This document shows, piece after piece, positions 23,371 through 34,249 of a stretch of DNA of 64,000 bases. The stretch covers positions 3,399,501 to 3,463,500 of the forward strand of contig JAEVLN010000001.1 of assembly GCA_018350325.1 (NCBI GenBank), given 5' to 3'. The notes under the pieces were generated by a model. The model saw nothing but the letters and a program-made list of their open reading frames with translations, did no database searches and had not been told where the DNA came from. The position numbers were made by a program, and so were the translations under genes. Each line of letters begins with the position of its first letter. Position 1 is the stretch's first letter. The stretch comes from Globodera rostochiensis (taxonomy: Eukaryota; Nematoda; Chromadorea; Rhabditida; Heteroderidae).

Positions 23371-23377
23371 TTTTGCA

Positions 23378-23563
23378 ATGTGCGAATCTGGAAAAATTCC
23401 ATTGAACAGTGCAGACGCACAATTAGCCTTTAGTTTTTTCACACTTCTTTATTATACGTTTTTGGATAAGCTAATTTTATTGGGTTGTGCAATGGCGGGA
23501 ATGTTTGCTTTTTACGCCTCATTTTTTTTGCTTTACTTGTACCACATTTTTGGCAGTTTCTAA
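23378..23563 (+). CDS. Small hydrophobic ORF, possible membrane protein
   Basis: ATG-to-TAA, 61 residues. After a polar start (MCESGKIPLNSADAQLAF) it is almost entirely hydrophobic, with two probable membrane segments at about residues 17-38 and 39-58, the second around AMAGMFAFYASFFLLYLY. G+C is a little above background, and Ala/Gly/Cys codons occur, which AT-driven frames rarely show. No family was recognised, and no signal or partner gene is nearby. It could be a chance frame. Confidence 0.25.
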   Translation: MCESGKIPLNSADAQLAFSFFTLLYYTFLDKLILLGCAMAGMFAFYASFFLLYLYHIFGSF

Positions 23564-23829
23564 TTTTAATTAGGTTTTTAAACTATTTCAAATTTTATAA
23601 GTTCTATTTAATGATTTTAAATAAATATTTTATTATAAAGGGTAATTTTTTATATTAACGTCGATAACCGTTTATTGTTTTTCATTGATTGGTCGTAAAA
23701 GTTTGCCAATAAATTATATTTGGTGAAATTTTAATTTTTTTAGTATTGTGCTTTTGTGTAAATAAAACATAATTGATGTTGGTCGCACATTTGATTGATT
23801 ATGTTAAAAATAAATGCATTCAATTTGGT

Positions 23830-24190
23830 TTTCAGGTAATATCACTGTTCTTTTTCATGTGTTCACCATCAAGGATCAAGACCGCGAGAGGGATGTGCAG
23901 TTCTTGCTTAAAATTATGAATAATTTCTATTTAAATGCGGCTTGGTCAAATTAAGAGTCAATTAAAATACACTTAATTTAAAAAGGATATTTAGATTGTA
24001 ATATAAAAATCGTCTTGCATAATTATTTATAACTCCAGAAAAGCATAAACTAAAAAAAACTTTGTACTTAATTGGTAATTTAGCGTGAAAAATATATTTA
24101 ATAAATAGTAATTCCTATAAAAAAACCGACAAAAGTTTAATTATTAAAAAATCTTTGTTATCAAACACACAAAAAGGAAGTGATATCTTA
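23830..24190. repeat. Inverted copy of 61.21-61.56 kb
   Basis: Similarity continues from the exon-like segment well into AT-rich DNA. Examples are tacacttaatttaaaaagga, agattgtaatataaaaat and aggaagtgatatcttatatg, all present on the minus strand of 61213-61557. Identity is high but with gaps. It ends near 24190. Confidence 0.88.
23836..23912 (+). CDS. Conserved exon-like segment, copy A
   Basis: Follows TTTGGTTTTCAG, a near-ideal nematode acceptor. With two leading bases it reads 25 codons, NITVLFHVFTIKDQ, then DRERDVQFLLK. The homologous segment at 61483-61553 (minus) reads NTTVFFHVFVIKDRDRDVQFLLK behind TAAATTCAG. Between the two, I count six synonymous codon changes (GTT/GTC, TTT/TTC, AAG/AAA, GAT/GAC, TTC/TTT, TTG/CTG) against four codons with amino-acid changes, and the only gap is 6 bases, in frame. 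This suggests both descend from a translated exon. The opposite strand gives mostly non-synonymous changes. No clear donor follows, so the right edge is open. Function unknown. Confidence 0.45.
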
Positions 24191-24432
24191 TATGAATGCA
24201 TAAAAGGTAAGCAAATAAATTAATTTTATATAAATAAAGCTTACGTCATTAAATCTGGTTTAGTTTATCATAAACCTTTTTTATAAAAATAATAATACTT
24301 GTCATTAAATATAGTCGACAAAATAAATCTTCTGGAAAAATTTAAGAAAAATTTAATAAACCCCAAAATTACACGCCTAAAAGATTGACTTTTTTCGAAT
24401 TATCCCTTCTCTCCGAAAAAATTCCTTGGTAC

Positions 24433-24597
24433 TATATTAAATTCATTGTTTTCCGCGACCGGAAAATTCGAATGTCGTGTGATATTTCTCCGCAAAACGT
24501 TTTACATAAATAAGTAATGAAATAATTTGTAGTGTGTTTTTACAAAATGCTTATTTATAATATAAATTTGCTTAAGTACTAGGAAATTAATTAATTT
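24433..24597 (+). repeat. ~165-base direct duplication, copy 2
   Basis: A second copy of 21557-21724 in the same orientation, 2.9 kb away, with only a handful of differences (accgaaaaa versus accggaaaa, cacacgc versus aaaacgt). Confidence 0.9.
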
Positions 24598-24833
24598 CTA
24601 TGAGCAAAAATCTAGAAAAAGTCTAAAATAAAAACAAATCCAATGAAACGGGCGAATAACCAACAGCATAACATTTTAAGGTTCTAGTTTAAGATATATA
24701 AAGAAAATAGTTACTATTACGATAAAAAGCTGAACAAAGTCTTACAATTGCTTCAAGATAAACATGCAGAAGTTAGCTAGAAAATAAAATACAATTTAAT
24801 GCTCCAGGCGACCAACATAAAAAATAATAAAAA

Positions 24834-25048
24834 AATTGTTTTAGTTTATTTCATGAACATTTTATTATTTGAACAAATAGTGTGCTAAAAAGAGAGAGTC
24901 AGACGGCGATAATTTAAACATCATCGCACCCCATCTAAAAATTGTTTTAGTTTATTTCATGAACATTTTATTATTTGAACAAATAGTATGCTAAAAAGAG
25001 AGAGTCAGACGGCGATAGTAATTAAACATCATCGCACCCCATCTAAAA
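24834..25048 (-). repeat. Inverted pair of tandem repeat units
   Basis: Two units in tandem, each with tgctaaaaagagagagtcag followed by acggcgat and catcatcgcaccccatct. This is the reverse complement of the unit in the arrays at 9.8 and 18.4 kb. They differ from those arrays more than the arrays differ from each other (catcatcgcacc for gatcaacgcacc). Confidence 0.88.
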
Positions 25049-25049
25049 G

Positions 25050-27390
25050 TTCAGGTTAGTTCAAATTGAGTCATTCTTTCATAATCAATCCGAAGTGCTT
25101 CACAAAAAGGGTCTTTTATTAGATAATTTTGAACAATTTTACTTAAATGACTACTTTTTCTAAACAATAGAATTTGTGAATTTAAATTTGCATCGAGTTT
25201 TATTTATTTGTATTTATTTTGGCCGCAAAACAAATGGAATTTCGCAGCTTTGGTCCTTGCATTTAGTCCATTTACTTATAAATAAACTATTATTGATTTT
25301 AGGGAATTTTAATTGTGTTTTTCTTTTTATTTTTGTCTTTTGAATTTTTTTACCTCAAGAAGTCCCATACTGTATTATAAAATATTCCACAATAACCGTT
25401 GTATATTAAATTCTAATAAAATTATTTATTCGATATTAATAAGTTTTTAACAGCTAAAAATTATATGTTAAAATAAAAAAATTTTTATCGAATATTGCGC
25501 TTCAGCACCCGCCTTTTCATCTTTTACAATTTCAGAGTATTGGGCAATTTTGTATCGCTGACATGCTCAAAAGAATAAAAAAGGTTTAGGCAAATTTTAT
25601 TTTGGCCATCAATCGCTTTGTTTGGGCATGTTTTCGTGAGGTTGTAAATAGAGATTTTAGGCTTATAAGAATGATCTATAAACGTTAATAAATAATTAAA
25701 AAACACATCGATTGGCTGGTATATTATTTTATAATTTAATGTTTTTTTGAAACAATTCGTTTGTTTATAAAGTATCAAATCTTCGCACCCAAAACCACGT
25801 GGTTCAACCGCTTAAGAAATAATAAAAAAAAGTTTTGTGAAAATATTATTAGTTATTATATTCAAATTACAACAGCTAATATCCAACTAATTAATCAATA
25901 CCATTATTAAAAAGAAGCTAAACGACTCCGACTCTACGTAATAAGCAAAAACTTTTCAAAATATTTATAAGTATTTTATAACAGAAATGGATAAATTTTA
26001 AATAAAACCATTTTAATTTAAATTTTGGTGTAAATATCATTTATTTTAAAAATATGTTCTTTAGACTCGGGCTAATTGTAGGAGACCATTCTATGACCTG
26101 TTTCGTGGTATGCGGCATTTCGGATTGATTGCAAATCTTAAAAAGTTTATATTGGATTTTAAAGGGTCATTTTATTTGGTGAATTGTTTTTTAATGAAAT
26201 TCATTCTTAACAAGTAATTTGATGTTTGTAATTAACAAATAAAGGTTTTAATTAGCATTTAAAAGTACAATATTAGGCTGATTTCCGGGTTGTGTTTTTA
26301 ATTTGGTTTTTAATAAATTATTTTTGCGGCAGTTAATGTTTTTTTGATAATTTAATTACACTCCCTAGAACGTTATTGATGACGTTGCTTAACTCAGAAA
26401 TTTTGTTTAGCCTTTCCTTAGCAATTTTTATAGATTTAGTTTTTATTTATTTAATTATTTAAAGAAAAATTAGTTATAATTCTGTTGCCATTCATATTTA
26501 TTAATTGGTTTTTGCTACAAAGGCAAAAAGGCTTTATATCGCATGAGTTTCTCAGTTGTTTAGTTTTATAATTTTAGCATTTTGTTTAAATTATATTTTA
26601 TTGTCAAAGAAGCAATTTATATCTATTTTTAAATCTTCACTTATTTGAAATGCAATGAAATCTTAAAAATAAATTCATAAATTAATAAATACATTTGATC
26701 TTTAAAGGGTAATTTTAATCAGTGCTTTGTTTTAGGATTCAGTCCTGCCCGCTAAATTTAATCAAGAATTTTTTTTTGTAAGCATAATAATAATAATAAT
26801 TAGTTTTTTAAAGAAATTAAAACTATATAGGTGTTAAATTTGAATTACATTGTCTCGCTATCATACACAAGTACGAATCATGATATAGAGTTGTGAGTTT
26901 TGATGATATTAAGTACAGTTTGCGTAAATAATTATTTTTAAAAATATGTTTTTTTTGATTCAGGCTAATTGAACCCGTGCATAAGGTCTGTCCAGTTTCA
27001 TGGAACGCGTAGTTTTGACATTTGTTTGTGAATAATAAACTTACAAATTGAATATTGGGTAAGCCTTTAACAATATTAAATAACGTAATGCAAATAATGT
27101 TTTAAATAACAAATTTTTTAATTTAAATTTTGTTATAAATTATTATTCATTTTAAAAATATCTTATCAAAATGTAAACTTTTATACTTTTTTATTATTCC
27201 AAATTTTAACATAAATCGATAATGATTTTGTGCGGCAAATAAACATGATTTATTATTTAGATTATGTTCAATTCCATATGAAAAAATTAATTTGTCAAAA
27301 CATTATTATCCTTTGAAATTTTGAAATTTTTGATTTCAAGTTTTTTGCCAACTTTCGCGCTTTGTGGAAGTTGGCCGTATTTAAAAAATT
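25050..27390. other. AT-rich DNA, no gene supported
   Basis: AT-rich. The minus frame at 25524-25778 reads as AT-driven. About 26035-26110 and 26930-27010 are weakly similar direct copies (aaaatatgttct/tttt, then ggctaattg). A short (TAA)n run sits near 26790. About 27293-27372 is an inverted copy of 43372-43452. Confidence 0.4.
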
Positions 27391-27400
27391 CTAATTTGAA

Positions 27401-27547
27401 ATGATTGGACAAAAATTTGGAGGAATTGGCCCTATTGTTCAGCCCCCGCTCCACGCCAACAAAACTCTGACAGCCCCGCAGGTGTTCGCTGTTCTGGGAA
27501 AATTATATCAAAAAAAATTCACGACTCGTAATATAAAGATGGGTTAG
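27401..27547 (+). CDS. Small ORF, unknown
   Basis: ATG-to-TAG, 48 residues. It starts MIGQKFGGIGPIVQPPLHAN and continues KTLTAPQVFAVLGKLYQKKF. G+C is well above background in the first two thirds, which is rich in Pro/Gly/Ala. A CAG|GTGTTCG donor-like site after TAPQ would make the first half a 5' exon. No signal peptide and no recognised domain. Confidence 0.28.
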   Translation: MIGQKFGGIGPIVQPPLHANKTLTAPQVFAVLGKLYQKKFTTRNIKMG

Positions 27548-27999
27548 ATTGATTGTGAGAAATAAGAACAAATTTTTTAAATTATGCTGTTCACGCACAG
27601 CTCTCTCTATTTAAATTATTAGAAAAATATTTGTAAGGATTGCAATTTGGATTGATTTAAATAAAATATAAATAGCATAAATTATTCAATTCAAAAGATC
27701 TTTTTCACAAACATTAAATATTATTGATGGAAAGCTAGCTAATTTTCAAAAATTAAAATGAATCAATTTTACATTAAATACATAAAAAATTTAAGCCAAT
27801 TGATGCCCCATTTAATATAAAATTCAAAGTAATTGTCTAAAATAACCGATGGCCTTAGGCCCGCAACTTAATTTCAGGTTTCGTACCTTTTACACAAATA
27901 ATTTTAAATAAATTTAACCAAATCTACTAAAACTGTTTTAAGAAAATATTTAAAAAATTGACATTGTTTTTTTATCTCAGAAATGTAAGTTCAAAAATT

Positions 28000-30180
28000 T
28001 TTTATGCGTTTCATGTGTGCAAAGAGATAAAGCAGACGTTCGGCACCAATTAACACGCTAGCTCTGAATTATATTGAAATGAGTCCCAATTTACAGTACG
28101 ATCAAAATAAATGATAATGAACTAAAGCTAATAATAAACATCATTATTTATTGTAAATGCTAGTTTTTACTTATAAAACTAATGCATGCTTTTATTTAAT
28201 ACAAACAAAGGTACTTTCAATATTGTAATAAAAAATACATAAAATAATTTTTATTGTTTCAATAAAGTGCCATAAATTAAGAAAAATTAAATAACAAAAA
28301 GTAAATTGTTTAATAATAACTTTATTTTAAAAAAAACAATTTATTGTTCAATGGAATGTATTTTAAAAATGCAAAACGTCGACGAAAAGTTTTCTAATAT
28401 TAACTAAACCAAACATTATCTAAAACAAATTTTGTACCCATAGAGTGAATATAATTTTTCCATAACTGGTAAAGTGAAGGTGTCGTTATTTAATTAAACC
28501 AAATGCCTATTTGAGTAATTAATAAATAATCATCAATAAATTCAAAGATTAAAATTCATTAAGTCTATGCCTTATAAAATATTAAAATTAAAAAATCAAT
28601 AATATTAAAACATAAATAAAAATAATTTTTATTAAGGAACAATTGAAAAACGAAACAATTCTCTTCTGTATTATAAAAATTTTATAATTAAAAGCAATAT
28701 AAATGATAATCAAAAAAAAACATTGTAAAAGAAATTAAGAATTCATGTAAGATAAATTATTAAATCTATAACGCATTAACATTTATACATCCATTCACTG
28801 ACGCCAAGGGGCGCAAGGCCGGTTATTCAGTGTATCAAAAATATTGAACTTATAATTTTTGGCGCACTACTCAGTCAAGGAACTGAAAGCGCGTATGGCA
28901 GTCCTCATTGGAGGAAAAGTGGCGAGCGTGAATTATGAATTTAAAATTTATATCGATTATCTAATACATTTTTAAAATTAATATCAGAATAAAAGAATCC
29001 TAATAAAAATAAATTATATAAGATGTCTGAATGCATTATATGTCTAAAAGAAAAAAGTGCTAATGTCTTTGGCACAGAAACAGAGTGAGTGAAAGTGCTA
29101 AATAAACAAATAAAAATTTATTTATTTATACTCAGTTATCAAAATTTGTACTTACAAAAATTAAAAATACTTTACTTAAATATTTCAAATAAAAATTTAA
29201 TATAGATTTTTCCTTATTAAATTTTTTATATTAATACGCTTTTTTAAATTCAACCCAAAGACAATTTTACGATCAATGAAGAATTTGTATTAAAAAGCCA
29301 TGTTTGTCTTGAGTCAAATGATAGAAATTTACTAGTACTCAGCCCCCTTCCCTTTTAAAAAAATTATTTGTTTTTCAAAGTCGAGATACTAATGTTTCTA
29401 GGAGTATTCGAGGACTAAAACCCGAATCTGGCCATCCCTTTGCCTAATTCCAAGCTCATGACCCGAATTCAAAAATTTAAAAAAATTTAATTACTTTAAA
29501 AATCGATTTGATTTCTTGTTCGGGGAGTTCTTTTTAATTTTGATTTAATTTATTTTGAAATTTAATATTTTAATATTTGCACTAAAATAAAGTATAAAAT
29601 AAGATTTATTAAAAAAATTAAATTTATTTAATTGGGACAATGTTTATGCCCCCCATAAAAGTAAGTATATTCATTTAGTAATTTTGTATTAAAGATCCAT
29701 AAAAACCGTTAATATAAGACGCATTTCTAATTGGCAAAAATAAAAATATTGTATCGATTCTTGGTATAAATGTTTATCGAGAAATTTGTTTTAAATAATT
29801 GTGCAAATTAGTATTACTTTTTTTTAAAGATATTCAAGTTGAAAGCACCGTTTTAAATAATTAATAAACTATTTTTGACGGAAAATTGTAACTACAATAA
29901 TAAAGAAAGTTGATTTGAAAGATACCTATTTTGTAAAAAACTGAAATATACCGTCGATCTTAGAGAAATTTAATTGTAAATTACTTATGATTTATAAACC
30001 TAATTGTATTGATAGATTCTTAAAATATTTTATTGTTATATTTTATTTTAATAACAATGTTTGACAATTGTAAATAAACCTTTCAAAATTTTTTGTACAA
30101 AAAAAACAAAAAAGTTTTGGTTTGCATTTTGATAATGTTTATGGTACGCAAAAATTGGACAATTCTGTTGAACGCTGGCA
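28000..30180. other. AT-rich DNA, no gene supported
   Basis: AT-rich with a GC-richer stretch at about 28800-28930 and another near 29420-29465. Neither gave a splice-bounded frame I could defend. Confidence 0.4.
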
Positions 30181-30321
30181 ATGAAATTATTAAGAAAGCG
30201 AAATATTCTGCTTGACAACTTTGAAAAAGTCAGGGATATTTTTAAGAAAATTAAAGAAATTCAATCCCTAAATAACACCAATTTTGGTAATACGATCCTA
30301 AACAATAATACATCGCGTTGA
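30181..30321 (+). CDS. Small basic ORF, doubtful
   Basis: ATG-to-TGA, 46 residues, starting MKLLRKRNILLDNFEKVRDI and continuing KKIKEIQSL. It could form a short amphipathic, coiled-coil-like helix. It lies just beyond the 3' side of the secreted helix-turn-helix gene and points toward it, in AT-rich DNA, with no splice or start context. Probably chance. Confidence 0.15.
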   Translation: MKLLRKRNILLDNFEKVRDIFKKIKEIQSLNNTNFGNTILNNNTSR

Positions 30322-30330
30322 GTCAAAGGC

Positions 30331-30453
30331 CTACAAAGTCTGTATATTTTCAAAGGTTCTTAATTTCATCTTTAAATTGTTTTTCCATTTACATAGACTT
30401 CTTTATGATATGTTCAAAATAATAGCAATAACGGCATCAGTCATTTTTGGATT
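30331..30453 (-). pseudogene. Eroded third helix-turn-helix unit
   Basis: Reading on in the same frame past the TAG gives NPKMTDAVIAIILNIS, a TAA, then RSLCKWKNNLK. This aligns without gaps to LGVSRTKLYKWIKKLG of unit 1 (LNIS for LGVS, LCKWKNNL for LYKWIKKL). The next stop lies near 30331. The present protein is thus shortened by two in-frame stops relative to an ancestor with at least three units. Confidence 0.6.
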
Positions 30454-31254
30454 CTACCTTTTTATTTTGGCATATTTCTTCAAAATTTCAATTTTTGTTC
30501 CATCAGAAAACTTTTGATTGCAGACAGAAAGGCCAAATTTGCGCTTCCATTCATAAATTGTTCCTCTAGAAACGCCCAATTTTGTTCCAATTTTCTCATC
30601 AAGTTCATTTTTTGAACTGTTTTTGAGTTTTGCCTTCTGACATTTGCTTTTTATTTCATCAAATTGTTTCAAAATTTGACGTTTTTCGAACTCAGAAAAT
30701 TTCGATTTTGTTTCTTTGTTTAGACCCAATTTTTTGATCCATTTATACAATTTTGTGCGACTAACACCCAAATTTTTTGATATTTTTCTCTCAATTTGAG
30801 CCCATTCTTTTCTGGAATATCCCTTTTGCCTATAAGCCTCTTTCATTTCACGGAATTTTTGGATAATTTCCCATTTTTGCTGATCAGACTCAATTTTTTC
30901 ACATTCATTGGACTTATTTTGTTGTTCATCAACACTTTGATCTTGATCTGTCGCTGAATTGTTTTCGTTTTCCGACCAATTTTCATCATAAATTTCATCA
31001 AATTTCTGTTTCAATATTTCATCAATATTTTTCTGATCAGAAATGTTTGGAGCTTGTCCGTCTTGAACTTTTTCTTTAATATGACGGCAATTCAAGTCTT
31101 TCGAATCATTACTTTCATCATCCCATCCTTTTCCAAATATTTCATCAAATGATTTGTAAAGTTTTGGCTCTTCTCCGCCTTCGCCCACAGAATTAGCATT
31201 TTTGATCAGATTTGTTGCAAAGAATGAAATAATAATTAATTTCCAAAATTTCAT
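30454..31254 (-). CDS. Secreted tandem helix-turn-helix protein
   Basis: Single open frame of 266 residues, the best-supported intact gene here. The start is taken as the ATG at 31254, since the frame before it opens only with TTG. TTGCAG ends 3 bases upstream of it, a likely trans-splice site. Residues 1-22 form a secretion signal (FWKLIIISFFATNLIKNAN). Residues 34-50 and 83-99 are a diverged repeat, SFDEIFGKGWDDESN and KFDEIYDENWSENEN. Residues 128-178 and 186-242 are two helix-turn-helix units ending LGVSRTKLYKWIKKLGL and LGVSRGTIYEWKRKFGL, like the DNA-binding units of transposases and Psq/Brinker-type factors. A third unit starts at 248 (KFSDGTKIEILKKY) and is cut by TAG. Secretion plus DNA-binding-like folds suggests a host-directed nuclear effector if the animal is parasitic (inference). 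Confidence 0.8.
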   Translation of the reverse strand: MKFWKLIIISFFATNLIKNANSVGEGGEEPKLYKSFDEIFGKGWDDESNDSKDLNCRHIKEKVQDGQAPNISDQKNIDEILKQKFDEIYDENWSENENNSATDQDQSVDEQQNKSNECEKIESDQQKWEIIQKFREMKEAYRQKGYSRKEWAQIERKISKNLGVSRTKLYKWIKKLGLNKETKSKFSEFEKRQILKQFDEIKSKCQKAKLKNSSKNELDEKIGTKLGVSRGTIYEWKRKFGLSVCNQKFSDGTKIEILKKYAKIKR

Positions 31255-31270
31255 TGCCTGCAATTCCTCT
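31252..31270 (-). promoter_or_regulatory. Probable trans-splice acceptor of the secreted HTH gene
   Basis: On the minus strand the sequence reads CTTAG|AGGAATTGCAG|GCAATG. Both AGs are within 20 bases of the ATG, and the nearer leaves a 3-base leader, as is common for nematode spliced-leader sites (family knowledge). No TATA-type promoter was picked out in the AT-rich DNA upstream. Confidence 0.35.
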
Positions 31271-31574
31271 AAGAATTCTTTAAAATTTTGATGTAAATGT
31301 TAATAATTTTAGTAATAAATTAGTTTTGTCATAAGTCAATATTTATTAATCCAATGCTTTATATTGATTTTCTGAAAAGATACTCTACGCCAGGTTCTTT
31401 AAAATATTATATAATTAAAGATAATATATAATTTACGTTTTATCTCGTCCAGCTACGAATGAAAATATAGATCTTGAGGTGCGGAAATGGCTCCATTTGC
31501 GTAGGCAACTGAGTCCCAACGCAAAAGGTCCATTTGAGTTTCAAATAAGACGAAAAAAATTGAACATTTTGGGT

Positions 31575-31735
31575 TACCCTACTTTTTGCCTCCATTACGT
31601 TTTGCCTCCCCAGTAAAAATGTGCCTCCTCAGCAAAATGTTAGATTTTGCCACCGCTACGTTTTGCCACCGCTACGTTTTGCCACCGCTACGTTTTGCCA
31701 CCGTTACATTTTGACACCGATACATTTTGCCTTCC
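31575..31735 (+). repeat. 16-base minisatellite
   Basis: Units of ttttgccaccgctacg repeat in tandem. Three or more are exact (about 31650-31700), with degenerate units on both sides (cctccattacg, caccgttaca, caccgataca, ccttcccaaca). The open plus frame across it (31621-31851) is a by-product of the repeat. GC-rich relative to the surroundings. Confidence 0.88.
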
Positions 31736-31749
31736 CAACAGAAAATGTT

Positions 31750-32820
31750 AAGTCATGCTTTCTGCTCTATTTTTCAATTTTATTCATAAACTTTTACCAA
31801 ATTAGCACTAGTTTATTAATCTGTTTTTATTGTATTATCATGCTTTGTTAACAATTAGATTTCCTGGCTACCGCACACCTAGTTTTGAATAATATGTTTG
31901 TGAATGTTTAAAAATAAGTTACAAAATGATAAATTGGTTTCTTTAGCTATTTTATAAATTAAATATTTCTACATCATTAAATCGGCACCTCCGGATGGCA
32001 TATGTCTTGATTCTTCCCCATGATTGTTGTGCTCGGTGGTGGTCCAATTATTCTGAACTTTGTTTCTTAATTTTTGTAAAATATTTAATGTTTAACATAA
32101 TTGGGTTTATTTAAGTATTTTTCAAGTACTTTATAATTAAAATATTATTGTTACTTTATATTTGTTTTTAGAGCCCATACACTTAATTATTTAGAAATAT
32201 TAATTTCTACATTTTATTAAATAAAATTGTATATTTTAAAATTTTTAAACTACTTGTTTGTTCTAAATAGATAATTTAACAAAACAAAAAATCCAGAAAT
32301 TATAAGTATAAATAAATTAATGTAAAGAAATCGAGTTTATGAAACACCAACACAAAATGCACATAATAAATAATTTTATTAATCTTTATTAATTAATAAT
32401 TCTGACCAAAAACTCTGATAATAATCCTATATCTTTAGACACTTGATAATTTTAAACAAAAAAATAAAGCAATTTTTTAAATACATAAGCGATCTAAAAT
32501 TGAGATAATATTTAATTCTATGCTTCAAAATATAATTATTAAATAATTAAAATAATAATATTTATTAATATTGAGACCGAAAACCGGAGACTTTGCTTGT
32601 TGATTATTATGAGTGCCTGAGGCCATGTTATGAAGTATAAAATCAGCAAAATATTATTTCTTAAAAGTTGAAAAACTGACTTATAGAAAAAATTTCATTC
32701 ATTAAAGCCACGGTGAATAAATATTATTACAATTATTAAAAGAAAACAAAACGATTATTACAATGCCCTTAGGTATATATTGGCATTCATTAATTACATT
32801 ACGGATTTTTGGTGCAAAAA
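31750..32820. other. AT-rich DNA, no gene seen
   Basis: AT-rich with one GC-richer spot at about 31985-32050 lacking a bounded frame. Confidence 0.45.
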
Positions 32821-32822
32821 AG

Positions 32823-33061
32823 CTATCTCTTTGCATAGTATTTTGTGCTTTTCACTAAGATAAATTCAATGCATGAAAATAATTCCACGAACGGTCTTGA
32901 TTCCCTGCCAAGACGCCTTCTTCTTGTGCGAGCGATGAGGCTAATGCTTCTAAATGATTCCGTACGAACACTTTGTAAAGTAAATATAAAAAATGAAATT
33001 GCCAAAATAATAAAATGACAAAACGCCTCCAAGCGCACGATCCAATTGAGAAGCTGGACAA
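32823..33061 (-). CDS. Exon-like region, possible membrane segment
   Basis: Behind TGCTTGTCCAG on the minus strand, two overlapping frames stay open for about 70-80 codons. One reads LLNWIVRLEAFCHFIILAIS and later an Arg cluster (RTRRRRLGRES). The other reads RRFVILLFWQFHFLYLLYK and later HLEALASSLAQEEGVLAG. Each has one probable membrane helix followed by a hydrophilic part. TTACAAAG in the middle could also be an acceptor that starts a shorter exon. I cannot choose the frame and recognise no family. Confidence 0.28.
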
Positions 33062-34245
33062 GCAAAAATTATTTACTTATAAAAATAAAGAAAATTAAAT
33101 TTTTTTGAAATTATGTTAAAAAATATAAAATCGATGAATATGTTCAACTCGAAAGTCTATTTAAATAAAAAATTCTTGAAAAAACAGCGTATATTTTGTT
33201 TAAATGAATTATAACAAAATCTTTAAATTTTTACCAAAATAAAACGTAAACAACAATCAGCAATAAATATGTATACTAGTAACCATTGTAGTCGAAATAA
33301 ATTGAAGTGAAAGATATGGAATAATAAAATGCATAAATATTCCAAATCGAGCGAGTAGCAGCTGTACATGAAAGTCGGTACATGTACATTGCTTCACGTT
33401 GAAGACTTTGATTAATCATATCTAATTAATTATTATATTTACAAAAAAATCATAGTTATGAAATAGCCGACTCTTCGAAAAATTGGCAAAATATTATTAT
33501 TTTTAATTTGAAAAACTGACTAATATAAAAAATTTCCTTTAATAAGGCCACGGTGTTTATTAAAAGAATACAACAAAGATTATTACAATCAGTTTAATCG
33601 CATGACTGAAATACATGACTAATCAAAGGCAAAGAATGTGAAAAACAAATTATGGACAAACAGGAAATTTAAATCAAAAGCCAGGTTAATAAATAGTTAA
33701 CCAAAATTTATTATCATTTTTTATTGATAACTTTTACCTATTGAAAACTCATCAAATTAACCAAATAAATATTATTAAAATACAAATAAACGATACGAAA
33801 GACATGATATAAATATTACATAAATATAATTTAAAAATAAGCTTCATGTTTTATAATTTTAAATAATCCGCTTAAAAACTCAGACTTTTATCAGATATAC
33901 CCCCCTTCTTTAGCAAAAGCTAAATTCTTTAAATTTGATTTTGCACTTATACAGAAAAATAACTTTAATATAAAAAATAAAGAATTATTCCTGAAAACGA
34001 GCTCAGGAGAACACAAAGCATTAAACGTAACAATTCAAAACAAGTAACAGAATAAAGTTAAAATTTTAACTTAATTCAAGCAACAATTTAAAATATTTAT
34101 TGAAGAATATCTTGTCTGAGGAAAAAATCTTCTTTTTTATTCAACATCAAAAATTAAATTAAATAATTCTTCCAGAAAAAAATAATTTAATAAAAGTAAA
34201 ATTTGAACGTTACTATAATAGTTCGTATAAAAATGAAGCTATCAT
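33062..34245. other. AT-rich DNA, no gene seen
   Basis: AT-rich. An islet near 33340-33410 contains the inverted pair tacatg/catgta and no bounded frame. The expected upstream exons of the fucosyltransferase remnant were not found here. Confidence 0.45.
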
Positions 34246-34249
34246 CTGG

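Noticed and set aside
31621..31851. 76-codon plus ORF with repeated CHRY motifs
   Set aside because: A translation of the 16-base minisatellite followed by AT-rich DNA.
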